DNA of 64,000 nt from Nocardioides xinjiangensis (GTDB lineage: Bacteria > Actinomycetota > Actinomycetes > Propionibacteriales > Nocardioidaceae). Location of the stretch: assembly GCF_017916455.1 (NCBI RefSeq), contig NZ_JAFMSY010000004.1, positions 1 to 64,000 on the forward strand, in the 5' to 3' direction. The notes beneath the pieces are model-generated. The model was not told the origin of the DNA, did no database searches, and saw only the letters and a list, made by a program, of their open reading frames with translations. Every line of letters starts with the position of its first letter. Within the stretch, counting starts at the first letter, position 1. The translations under genes were made by a program, and so were the position numbers. This document shows positions 50,369 through 64,000 of the stretch, one piece after another.

Positions 50369-51331
50369 ATGAAGCCCTTCAGGGAGCGCAACCCCGTCGT
50401 CGTCGGCGCCGTCAGCCTCGTCGTCCTGGCGACGGTGATGGTCGCCGCGCTGCGCGCCGACGACCTGCCGATCATCGGGGGCGGGGACACCTACCACGCG
50501 ATGTTCACCGAGGCGGGCGGCCTGAAGGTCGACGACGAGGTGCGCATCGCCGGTGTCCGCGTCGGCAAGGTGGACGAGGTCGAGCTCGCGGGCGACGAGG
50601 TGCGGGTCAGCTTCAAGGTCGACGACGGCGCCGACTTCGGCACCGACACGCGGGCGGCGATCAAGGTGAAGACGATCCTGGGTGCGATGTTCCTCGCGCT
50701 CGAGCCGGCCGGCAGCGGCCAGCTCGACGAGGGAGCCACCATCCCGGCCGAGCGCACCACCTCGCCGTTCGACGTGGTCGAGGCGTTCGAGGGCCTGGCC
50801 GCCACGTCCGAGCAGATCGACACCGACCAGCTGGCCGAGTCGCTGACCACCCTCGCCGACCTCACCCGCAACACCCCCGACGAGTTCCGCGGCGCCCTCA
50901 GCGGCCTGAGCCGGCTGTCCGCGAACATCGCCGCCAAGGACGAGCAGCTCAACACGCTCCTGGTGAACCTCGAGCGGGTCTCGACCGTCCTCGACGAGCG
51001 CGACCGCGACATCATCGCGCTGATGGAGGACAGCGACGTGCTGTTCCGTGCGCTCGTCGCCCGCCGCGAGGCGGTGCACGACCTGCTCGTGTCGACCACG
51101 CGGCTCTCCCGCGAGCTCACGCGGCTGATCGAGCAGTCGCGCGACGACCTCAAGCCGGCGTTGGCCCACCTCGAGAACGTGCTCGCGGTGCTGCACAAGA
51201 ACGAGGACAACATCGACAGCAGCCTGCGGCTGATGGCGCCGTTCTACCGCGTCTTCGCCAACACCCTCGGCACGGGTCCCTGGTTCGACACCTGGATCTC
51301 CAACTTCCCTCCCGTCCCGCAGGTGGGCTGA
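50369..51331 (+). CDS. mceC: Mce family protein C
   Basis: The 320-residue protein has an anchor helix (PVVVGAVSLVVLATVMVAAL), the MCE domain (YHAMFTEAGGLKVDDEVRIA, GVRVGKVDEVELAGDEVRVS, RAAIKVKTILGAMFLALEPA) and a helical needle segment. It lacks the long Pro-rich tails of some mycobacterial MceC proteins. ATG at 50369 (MKPFRERNP) has GAGGGGAC 8 bases upstream and is preferred to an in-frame GTG 75 bases earlier, whose translation (ISDDVTPRRSPPLRCSEQ) is not protein-like. Confidence 0.92.
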   Translation: MKPFRERNPVVVGAVSLVVLATVMVAALRADDLPIIGGGDTYHAMFTEAGGLKVDDEVRIAGVRVGKVDEVELAGDEVRVSFKVDDGADFGTDTRAAIKVKTILGAMFLALEPAGSGQLDEGATIPAERTTSPFDVVEAFEGLAATSEQIDTDQLAESLTTLADLTRNTPDEFRGALSGLSRLSANIAAKDEQLNTLLVNLERVSTVLDERDRDIIALMEDSDVLFRALVARREAVHDLLVSTTRLSRELTRLIEQSRDDLKPALAHLENVLAVLHKNEDNIDSSLRLMAPFYRVFANTLGTGPWFDTWISNFPPVPQVG

Positions 51332-51334
51332 CCC

Positions 51335-52480
51335 ATGGACCTCGTGAAGCGCATCCTCGTCCCCCTCGTCGTGCTGGCCTTCGTCGTCGCGGCGGCCGTC
51401 AGCGTGCTCGGCGGCGACACCGCGAAGACCGTGGTGGCGCACTTCCCGCGCGCCATCTCGGTCTACGAGGGCAGCGACGTGCGCGTCCTCGGCGTGCCCG
51501 TCGGCACCGTGACGCGCGTCGAGCCCACCGGCACGGACGTGACCGTGACGATGACGTACGACGCCGAGGTGCGGCTGCCGGCCGACGCCAAGGCGGTGAT
51601 CATCGCCCCCTCGGTGGTCGGCGACCGCTACGTGCAGCTGACCCCCGCGTACTCCGGCACCGGCGACGTGCTCGCCGACGGCGCCGAGCTGGGCGTCGAG
51701 CGGACGTCGCAGCCGCTGGAGCTCGACCAGATCTACGAAAGCCTCGACCGCCTCAACGTGGCGCTCGGCCCACGCGGTGCCAACAGGACCGGCGCGCTGT
51801 CCGACCTCCTCGCCGTCACGGCCGACAACTTCGGCGGCCAGGGCGCGACGTTCCGACAGACCATCGCGGACTACTCGCGCCTCAGCGCCACGCTGGCCGG
51901 CAACAAGAAGGAGCTGTTCGGCTCGGTCGAGGCGCTGGAGGGGTTCATGCACACGCTGGCCGAGAACGACCAGACCGTCCGGGGGTTCAACCAGTCGCTC
52001 GCCGACGTCTCCACCATGCTGGAGGGGGAGCGGGAGGAGCTCGTCGCGGCCACCCGGAACCTGTCGGTGGCACTCACCGCGGTGAAGGAGTTCGTCGAGG
52101 AGAACAAGGGCTCCCTCAGTCGCAACATCAGCGGCCTCAACCGCGTGGCGAAGGTGCTCGTGCGCCAGCGCGCGGCCCTCGACGAGATCCTGCACGTCGC
52201 CCCGGGTGCGCTCAACAACCTCGCGATGGCCTACAACCCACAGGCCGGCACGCTCGACACGCGCGCCAACTTCGGCCAGTCCATCACCCAGCTCGAGATC
52301 GACCCGGCCGCCTTCCTCTGCGGCTTCGTCGGGCAGGTGGAGCGCAGCGGCCGGCTCTGCGACCGGATCACCGAGCTGGTCGCCCGCCCGCGGCCGGGGG
52401 CCCTGGACGACACGCCGGTGCTCCCGGCGCGCGAGGTCTTCGACCCGACCCTCGGCGGGCTCGTGGAGGTGGAGCGGTGA
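51335..52480 (+). CDS. mceD: Mce family protein D
   Basis: The 381-residue protein has an anchor (ILVPLVVLAFVVAAAVSVLG), the MCE domain (VVAHFPRAISVYEGSDVRVL, GVPVGTVTRVEPTGTDVTVT, AVIIAPSVVGDRYVQLTPAY) and a helical region. The C-terminus has Cys pairs (FLCGFVGQVERSGRLCDRIT). It starts 3 bases after the mceC stop and overlaps mceE by four bases (GTGA). The order A-B-C-D-E-F matches mycobacterial operons. Confidence 0.93.
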   Translation: MDLVKRILVPLVVLAFVVAAAVSVLGGDTAKTVVAHFPRAISVYEGSDVRVLGVPVGTVTRVEPTGTDVTVTMTYDAEVRLPADAKAVIIAPSVVGDRYVQLTPAYSGTGDVLADGAELGVERTSQPLELDQIYESLDRLNVALGPRGANRTGALSDLLAVTADNFGGQGATFRQTIADYSRLSATLAGNKKELFGSVEALEGFMHTLAENDQTVRGFNQSLADVSTMLEGEREELVAATRNLSVALTAVKEFVEENKGSLSRNISGLNRVAKVLVRQRAALDEILHVAPGALNNLAMAYNPQAGTLDTRANFGQSITQLEIDPAAFLCGFVGQVERSGRLCDRITELVARPRPGALDDTPVLPAREVFDPTLGGLVEVER

Positions 52481-53880
52481 GGCGGCTCCAGGCCCTCGTG
52501 CTCGGCATGCTCGCCGCGCTCGTGCTCTCCGCGTGCGACGCCAGCGTGTACTCGCTGCCGCTGCCGGGTGGTCCCGACGTCGGCGAGGACCCGATGACGA
52601 TCAAGGTCGAGTTCGCCGACGTGCTCGACCTCGTGCCGCAGTCGACCGTCAAGGTCAACGACGTCAGCGTCGGCAAGGTGACCGCCGTCGACCTCCAGGG
52701 CTACCAGGCGCTCGTCACGCTCGAGATCCGCCGCGACGTCGACCTGCCGGGCAACGCCGTCGCCGAGCTGCGCCAGACCAGCCTCCTCGGCGAGAAGTTC
52801 GTCGAGCTCAGGGCGCCCGAGGAGGGCGCGGTCGCCGACCCGCTGGAGGACGGCGAGCTGATCCCCATCGAGCGAGCCGGTCGCAACCCCGAGGTCGAGG
52901 AGGTCCTCGGCGCGCTCAGCCTGCTCCTCAACGGCGGCGGCGTGGCCCAGCTCAAGAGCATCACCCAGGAGCTCAACCTCGCGCTCGAGGGGCGTGAGGA
53001 CTCGGCGCGGTCGGTGCTGCGCAACCTGCGGACGTTCACCGGCCAGCTCGACGAGAACAAGGCCGACATCGTCGACGCGATCGAGTCGCTCAACCGGCTC
53101 GCCCTCGCGGCCGAGAAGCAGCTGCCCACCATCGACAGGGCGCTCGACGAGCTGCCGAGCGCGCTCGACTCCATCGACCGCCAGCGCGACGACCTCGTCG
53201 AGATGCTGGGGGCGCTCGACCGGCTCTCCGCGGTCGCCGTCGACGTCATCGCCCGCTCGAAGGGCGCGACGATCACCTCGCTCCGCCGGCTCGACCCGGT
53301 GCTCACCCAGCTGGCGGCCTCCGGGGACGACTTCGTCAACGCCTTCCACGTCTTCCTCACCTACCCGTTCGTCGACGAGGTGGTGGGCCGCGACCCGCAG
53401 GTCGCCCGCAACCTGCACATGGGCGACTACACCAACCTGTCGATCACCCTCGACCTCGACATCGCCGGTGGCGTGAGCAGCACGCCGTCGTTGCCCACCA
53501 ACCTGCCGACGGTCATCGACCCGACCGTGATCGTCACCGACGTCATCGCCTGCCTCCGCAGCGGCTCGCTCACGAGCGAGGCGTGCCGGAAGGTGCTGGC
53601 CAACGTGGAGAAGCTCGTCCAGCTGCGGGAGGAGTGCCGCAAGTCCGAGAACCGGGACAAGGACGTGTGCCGCGAGCTCAACATGATCCCGGGCCTTCCG
53701 GAGGTGCCGAGCCTGCCCGTCCCGACGACCCTGCTGCCCACGCTCCTGCCGACCGGTCTGCCCCGTGCCGCGACCGACGAGAAGCCACGGCACGGGCGGG
53801 GCCCGACGATGGGTGAGCTGATGGAGACCTACGACCCGGCGCTGGTCAGCCTGCTCGTCCCCGGGATGGTGCAGCGATGA
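52477..53880 (+). CDS. mceE: Mce family lipoprotein E
   Basis: The 467-residue subunit differs from the other five in having a lipoprotein signal (VRRLQALVLGMLAALVLSAC, lipobox LSAC), as is typical for MceE/LprK. The MCE domain (IKVEFADVLDLVPQSTVKVN, DVSVGKVTAVDLQGYQALVT, LRQTSLLGEKFVELRAPEEG) is followed by a long helical region and a Pro/Leu-rich C-terminal tail (PTTLLPTLLPTGLPRAATDE). Four Cys (IACLRSG, EACRKV, EECRKS, DVCREL) cluster near residues 355-400, perhaps disulphide-bonded. GTG start overlaps mceD. Confidence 0.93.
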   Translation: MRRLQALVLGMLAALVLSACDASVYSLPLPGGPDVGEDPMTIKVEFADVLDLVPQSTVKVNDVSVGKVTAVDLQGYQALVTLEIRRDVDLPGNAVAELRQTSLLGEKFVELRAPEEGAVADPLEDGELIPIERAGRNPEVEEVLGALSLLLNGGGVAQLKSITQELNLALEGREDSARSVLRNLRTFTGQLDENKADIVDAIESLNRLALAAEKQLPTIDRALDELPSALDSIDRQRDDLVEMLGALDRLSAVAVDVIARSKGATITSLRRLDPVLTQLAASGDDFVNAFHVFLTYPFVDEVVGRDPQVARNLHMGDYTNLSITLDLDIAGGVSSTPSLPTNLPTVIDPTVIVTDVIACLRSGSLTSEACRKVLANVEKLVQLREECRKSENRDKDVCRELNMIPGLPEVPSLPVPTTLLPTLLPTGLPRAATDEKPRHGRGPTMGELMETYDPALVSLLVPGMVQR

Positions 53881-55166
53881 TCACCCGACGGACCAAGGTG
53901 CAGCTGCTCGTCTTCGCCATCATCACGCTGGTCGGGGTCAGCTTCGTCGGCGCCCGCTACGCCCGGCTCGACCGACTGGTCCTCGACCAGGGCTACACCG
54001 TCGTGGCGCACTTCGCCGACTCCGGTGGCGCGTTCGCCGGGGCCGAGGTCTCCTACCGCGGCGTGCGCGTGGGCGAGGTGCGCGAGCTCGTCCTCACCGA
54101 CGACGGCGTCGACCTGGTGCTCGACATCGACGACGAGCACGACGACATCCCGGCCGACGCGCACGCCCTGGTCGGCAACCGCTCGGCCGTGGGCGAGCAG
54201 TACGTCGAGCTCCAGCCGCAGAGCGACCGGGGCCCCTACCTCGCGGACGGCTCGGAGATCGCCCGCGACCGGACCACCACGCCGATCCAGACCGACACCT
54301 TGCTGACCCACCTCGACGAGACGGTGCGCAGCGTGGACCAGGACGACCTCCGCACCGTCACCTCCGAGTTCGGCCAGGCCTTCAGCGGCGCGGGCGAGGA
54401 CCTCCAGACGATCCTCGACAGCAGCAGCGAGTTCATCACCGCCGCCGAGCAGAACTTCGACGTGACCGTCGACCTGATCCGCGACAGCAACACCGTCCTC
54501 GACGGCCAGGTCGACTCTGAGGGCGCCTTCCGCCGCTTCGCCCGCGACCTCTCGGCGTTCTCCACGACGGTCGCCGACCACGACGGGGACCTGCGTCGGC
54601 TCATCGAGGACGGCTCCCTGGGCGCCGACGAGCTGCGGGTCTTCCTCGAGGCCAACGAGGTCGAGCTCGGCGACCTGATCAACAACCTCGTCACCACCGG
54701 TGAGGTGGTGGTTCAGCGCCTCGACGGCATCGAGCAGCTGCTGGTGATCTACCCGTACGTCGTCGAGGGCGGCTTCACGGTCGTGTCCCGGTCGCCCGGC
54801 ACCGGCCTCTACGACGCCCACTTCGGGATGGTGATGACCCAGGACCCGCACGTGTGCACCGGCGGCTACGAGGGCACGGACCGCCGTTCGCCGCTCGACG
54901 GCACGAACACGGGCATGAACGAGGACGCGCGCTGCACCGAGCCGGCCTCGCAGAGCAACGCGCGCGGCGCCCAGAACATCCAGGCGCCGCGAGCCGCGCC
55001 CGGGTGGGGGCCGGCCGACTTCGCGTACGACCCCGAGACCGGCGCGCTCACCTCGGACCCCGCCGAGGTCCGGCGCCTGGAGCGGGGCGGTAGCGTTGCG
55101 CCCCGCAGCCTGGGAGAGGAGACGTGGAAGTGGCTCTACCTCCAGCCCCTGCTGGCACGCGACTGA
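53877..55166 (+). CDS. mceF: Mce family protein F
   Basis: The 429-residue protein has an anchor (VQLLVFAIITLVGVSFVGAR), the MCE domain (YTVVAHFADSGGAFAGAEVS, YRGVRVGEVRELVLTDDGVD, HALVGNRSAVGEQYVELQPQ), a helical segment and a C-terminal region with Cys in DPHVCTGGYEGTDRRSP and DARCTEPASQS, typical of MceF. The ATG overlaps the mceE stop (ATGA). The next gene starts 43 bases inside its 3' end in another frame. Confidence 0.93.
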   Translation: MITRRTKVQLLVFAIITLVGVSFVGARYARLDRLVLDQGYTVVAHFADSGGAFAGAEVSYRGVRVGEVRELVLTDDGVDLVLDIDDEHDDIPADAHALVGNRSAVGEQYVELQPQSDRGPYLADGSEIARDRTTTPIQTDTLLTHLDETVRSVDQDDLRTVTSEFGQAFSGAGEDLQTILDSSSEFITAAEQNFDVTVDLIRDSNTVLDGQVDSEGAFRRFARDLSAFSTTVADHDGDLRRLIEDGSLGADELRVFLEANEVELGDLINNLVTTGEVVVQRLDGIEQLLVIYPYVVEGGFTVVSRSPGTGLYDAHFGMVMTQDPHVCTGGYEGTDRRSPLDGTNTGMNEDARCTEPASQSNARGAQNIQAPRAAPGWGPADFAYDPETGALTSDPAEVRRLERGGSVAPRSLGEETWKWLYLQPLLARD

Positions 55167-55768
55167 CCCCACGGGTCCGCTCCGCGATCGCCGCCGCGCT
55201 GGCGCTGGTGGTGCTCGTGTGCGTCGCGCTGCTGGCCTGGTCGGCCCTCGGCGGCCGCGCGTCCGCCGACGGGGGACTCGACCTGCCGGAGGAGCGGGAG
55301 CAGGTGATGAGCCTGACCGACCAGTTCGTCAAGCGTCTGGGCACCTACAGCCCCGACATGCTCGACGACTCCGGTCAGATGCCCGACTACCGCGAGCAGG
55401 TGCGCGAGGTGATCACGCCGAAGTTCGCCGCCGACTTCGACAAGGAGGTGGCGACCGCCGAGCAGCTCGTCGCGCAGGGCGGCATCACCCGCACCACCGA
55501 CGTCTTCGCCACCGCCGTGTCCTCGATCGACGACGACTCCGCGCGGGTGCTGGTCGCCGGCGCGTTCACCGACAGCTACCGGCAGGGCGCCGGCGCGAAG
55601 GCGCGCACGGTCGACCAGGAGCCGCTGCCGTTCCGGTTCACCGTCGACCTCGTCGTGGTCGGGGGCGAGTGGCTGGTCGACGACTTCAGCCCGGTGAGCG
55701 CGCCGGACGAGGGCTCGCCGACGGCCCCGCAGGGCGGCGCCGGGTCCACCGAGGGGAGCGCGCCGTGA
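55124..55768 (+). CDS. Mce-associated membrane protein (Mas-type)
   Basis: The 214-residue protein has a short N-terminus, one helix (AIAAALALVVLVCVALLAWSAL) and an extracytoplasmic NTF2-like domain: VMSLTDQFVKRLGTYSPDML, YREQVREVITPKFAADFDKE, and VDLVVVGGEWLVDDFSPVS at the end. This is the arrangement of mycobacterial Mas proteins (Mce-associated, at the ends of mce operons) thought to stabilise the complex. The GTG start (VEVALPPAPAGTRL) lies within mceF, and its stop overlaps the next gene (GTGA). Confidence 0.85.
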   Translation: MEVALPPAPAGTRLTPRVRSAIAAALALVVLVCVALLAWSALGGRASADGGLDLPEEREQVMSLTDQFVKRLGTYSPDMLDDSGQMPDYREQVREVITPKFAADFDKEVATAEQLVAQGGITRTTDVFATAVSSIDDDSARVLVAGAFTDSYRQGAGAKARTVDQEPLPFRFTVDLVVVGGEWLVDDFSPVSAPDEGSPTAPQGGAGSTEGSAP

Positions 55769-56592
55769 GCGACGCCCCGACCTGGTACGACCTGCTCGAC
55801 GTGCCGCGCGACGCCCCGGCCGAGGAGGTGCGGGCCGCCTGGCGGACCCAGATCGCCGACCTCGAGCCCGGCGACCGGCGCTTCGACGCGCTCAACCGGG
55901 CCGCGAAGGTGCTGCTCGACCCGGTCGAGCGCGCGGCGTACGACGCCTCGCTGCCGCCGGAGCGGCCGGACGACGCGGCGGTGACCCCAGCCGCGCCGGC
56001 CGAGGAGCGCCGTGCAGCGCCCGGGGCGGTCGCCCCCGACGTGCAGGCGGGATCCGTGGAGCAGCCGGATGCCCCCCTGGCCGACCGCCCCGCCGGCGCG
56101 AGCCGCGGCGTGCCGTCGTGGCTGCTCGTCGGGCTCGGCGTCCTGGCCGCCGGCCTGCTGGTCGCCACCGCGTGGATGTGGACCCGCGACGACGCCGGCG
56201 GTGACGACTCCGCCGCCCGGGAGGCCCAGGTCGCGGCTGAGCGCGCGGTGGTCCCGGTCCTGTCCTACGACTACGAGCACCTCGAGGCCGACCAGCGCGC
56301 CGCCCAGGCCCTGATGACCGGGAGCTACCGCGAGGAGTACGACAAGCTCTTCGCCGTCCTGGAGGAGAACGCGCCGCAGACCCGTACGCGGGTGACGGCG
56401 TCGGTCGTGGCGTCCGGCATCGTGCGCGCCAGCGCCGAGCGGGTGCAGGTGCTCGTCTTCGTGGACCGGCCCACGACCAACAAGCTCAACGCCGAGCCGG
56501 TCGTCTACAAGGACCAGGTCACGCTGTCGATGCAGCTCGTCGACGGCGAGTGGCTCGTCGACGACCTCGCCACCTCGCCCGTCCAGGGCTAG
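55765..56592 (+). CDS. J-like domain fused to a Mce-associated membrane protein
   Basis: The 275-residue protein has three parts. Residues 1-63 resemble a J domain (TWYDLLDVPRDAPAEEVRAA ... NRAAKVLLDPVERAAYDASL), but the loop that should carry HPD reads TQIADLEPGDRR, so DnaK stimulation is unlikely. Residues 64-115 form a Pro/Ala-rich linker. Helix 117-139 (VPSWLLVGLGVLAAGLLVAT) crosses the membrane. Residues 145-275 form a Mas-type NTF2-like domain (VLSYDYEHLEADQRAAQALM, DQVTLSMQLVDGEWLVDDLA) like that of the preceding gene. By the positive-inside rule the J-like part should be cytoplasmic. It closes the mce operon, GTG start overlapping the previous stop. Confidence 0.82.
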   Translation: MSDAPTWYDLLDVPRDAPAEEVRAAWRTQIADLEPGDRRFDALNRAAKVLLDPVERAAYDASLPPERPDDAAVTPAAPAEERRAAPGAVAPDVQAGSVEQPDAPLADRPAGASRGVPSWLLVGLGVLAAGLLVATAWMWTRDDAGGDDSAAREAQVAAERAVVPVLSYDYEHLEADQRAAQALMTGSYREEYDKLFAVLEENAPQTRTRVTASVVASGIVRASAERVQVLVFVDRPTTNKLNAEPVVYKDQVTLSMQLVDGEWLVDDLATSPVQG

Positions 56593-56633
56593 CCCGCGGG
56601 GGTGGCCCGGGGGAGGGAACCGGCGCGTTCTGC

Positions 56634-56662
56634 TTGACCCGGGGCGCCCCGGCGTTCATAGT
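56634..56662 (+). promoter_or_regulatory. Predicted rpoBC promoter P1
   Basis: TTGACC (56634-56639) and CATAGT (56657-56662) are 17 bases apart. It lies 42 bases after the mce operon stop and gives a leader of about 165 bases to rpoB. Confidence 0.6.
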
Positions 56663-56706
56663 CGTGGCAACGCGTGGCAGTGTCCTTCCCGGAATCGACC
56701 CCGCGT

Positions 56707-56735
56707 TTGAAGCGTGTCCACAAGTGCGCTATCGT
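56707..56735 (+). promoter_or_regulatory. Predicted rpoBC promoter P2
   Basis: TTGAAG (56707-56712) and TATCGT (56730-56735) are 17 bases apart, closer to rpoB than P1. Two tandem promoters would let rpoBC be expressed independently of mce. Confidence 0.6.
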
Positions 56736-56834
56736 GGCTCCTTGCGCCTGCCCTCAGATGCCCGACGCCTTCCGGACGGTCGTCGCGGTGGTCGGCCGGC
56801 GCCGAGATCACTTGATCATTTGTGAGGAAACCTC

Positions 56835-60416
<3,582 letters not shown>

Positions 60417-60421
60417 GCGAG

Positions 60422-60451
60422 GCGGTACGCCGGTCCCGGCCGGCGTACCGC
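60422..60451 (+). other. Perfect hairpin in the rpoB-rpoC spacer
   Basis: GCGGTACGCCGG and CCGGCGTACCGC form a 12-bp stem with a TCCCGG loop, 6 bases after the rpoB stop. No T-run follows directly (a CTTTTCTC lies about 16 bases on). It may be a processing site, partial attenuator or a stabiliser of rpoB mRNA. Confidence 0.6.
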
Positions 60452-60502
60452 ACCTCAGTCCCCAGCTTTTCTCCCACGTACTAACGAAGGACTGCAGCCA
60501 TC

Positions 60503-64000
<3,498 letters not shown>

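Overview
The window is high-GC actinobacterial chromosome, most likely Nocardioides or a close Nocardioidaceae relative. This is inferred from the G/C-rich third codon positions, frequent GTG/TTG starts, TANNNT -10 boxes placed right at start codons, a DUF222/HNH-type protein at the left edge, a fused-chain KorAB oxidoreductase, an MptB-type mannosyltransferase and a complete mce operon inside the rplJL-rpoBC locus. No species can be named from sequence alone. I see no prophage, transposase, integrase, CRISPR array or rRNA.

Left part (1-16 kb): a truncated DUF222/HNH gene with a LexA-box-like start region, a RarD-type transporter, a small secreted basic protein and 2-oxoacid:ferredoxin oxidoreductase (korB/korA). 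A 505-bp spacer holding a structured repeat leads into a sulfate ABC importer operon (sbp-cysT-cysW-cysA). Then come a small membrane protein, a short MetF-like protein, a DoxX-type protein, and a large secreted GH106-like hydrolase that is broken by a one-base frameshift and faces a divergent TetR regulator.

Middle part (16-35.5 kb), metabolic and envelope genes: yajQ, tRNA-Tyr, a probable mannose/fructose operon (AGE isomerase, PfkB kinase, MFS), a histidine phosphatase, an MptB-like mannosyltransferase overlapping a GT4 gene tail to tail, a homogentisate cluster (fumarylacetoacetase, an unrecognised 281-residue protein, divergent hmgA), a Bcr/CflA exporter, a heterodimeric ABC exporter with one degenerate ATP site, pirin, tag and an amidase.

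Right part (35.6-64 kb), the conserved translation/transcription locus: tRNA-Thr, tRNA-Met, rpmG, hadA, hadB, murB, a convergent adenosine-deaminase family gene, tRNA-Trp, secE, nusG, rplK, rplA, a lipid-binding-type lipoprotein, a stand-alone DnaB-C-like ATPase, rplJ (with an attenuator-type leader), rplL, then a complete mce lipid-transport operon (ATPase, two YrbE permeases, MceA-F, two Mce-associated proteins), then rpoB and the start of rpoC. The mce block carries its own ATPase at the place where, as I recall, mycobacteria keep an orphan mkl/mceG. Its last gene fuses a J-like domain lacking HPD to a membrane-anchored Mce-associated domain; these are the two most unusual features of the window.
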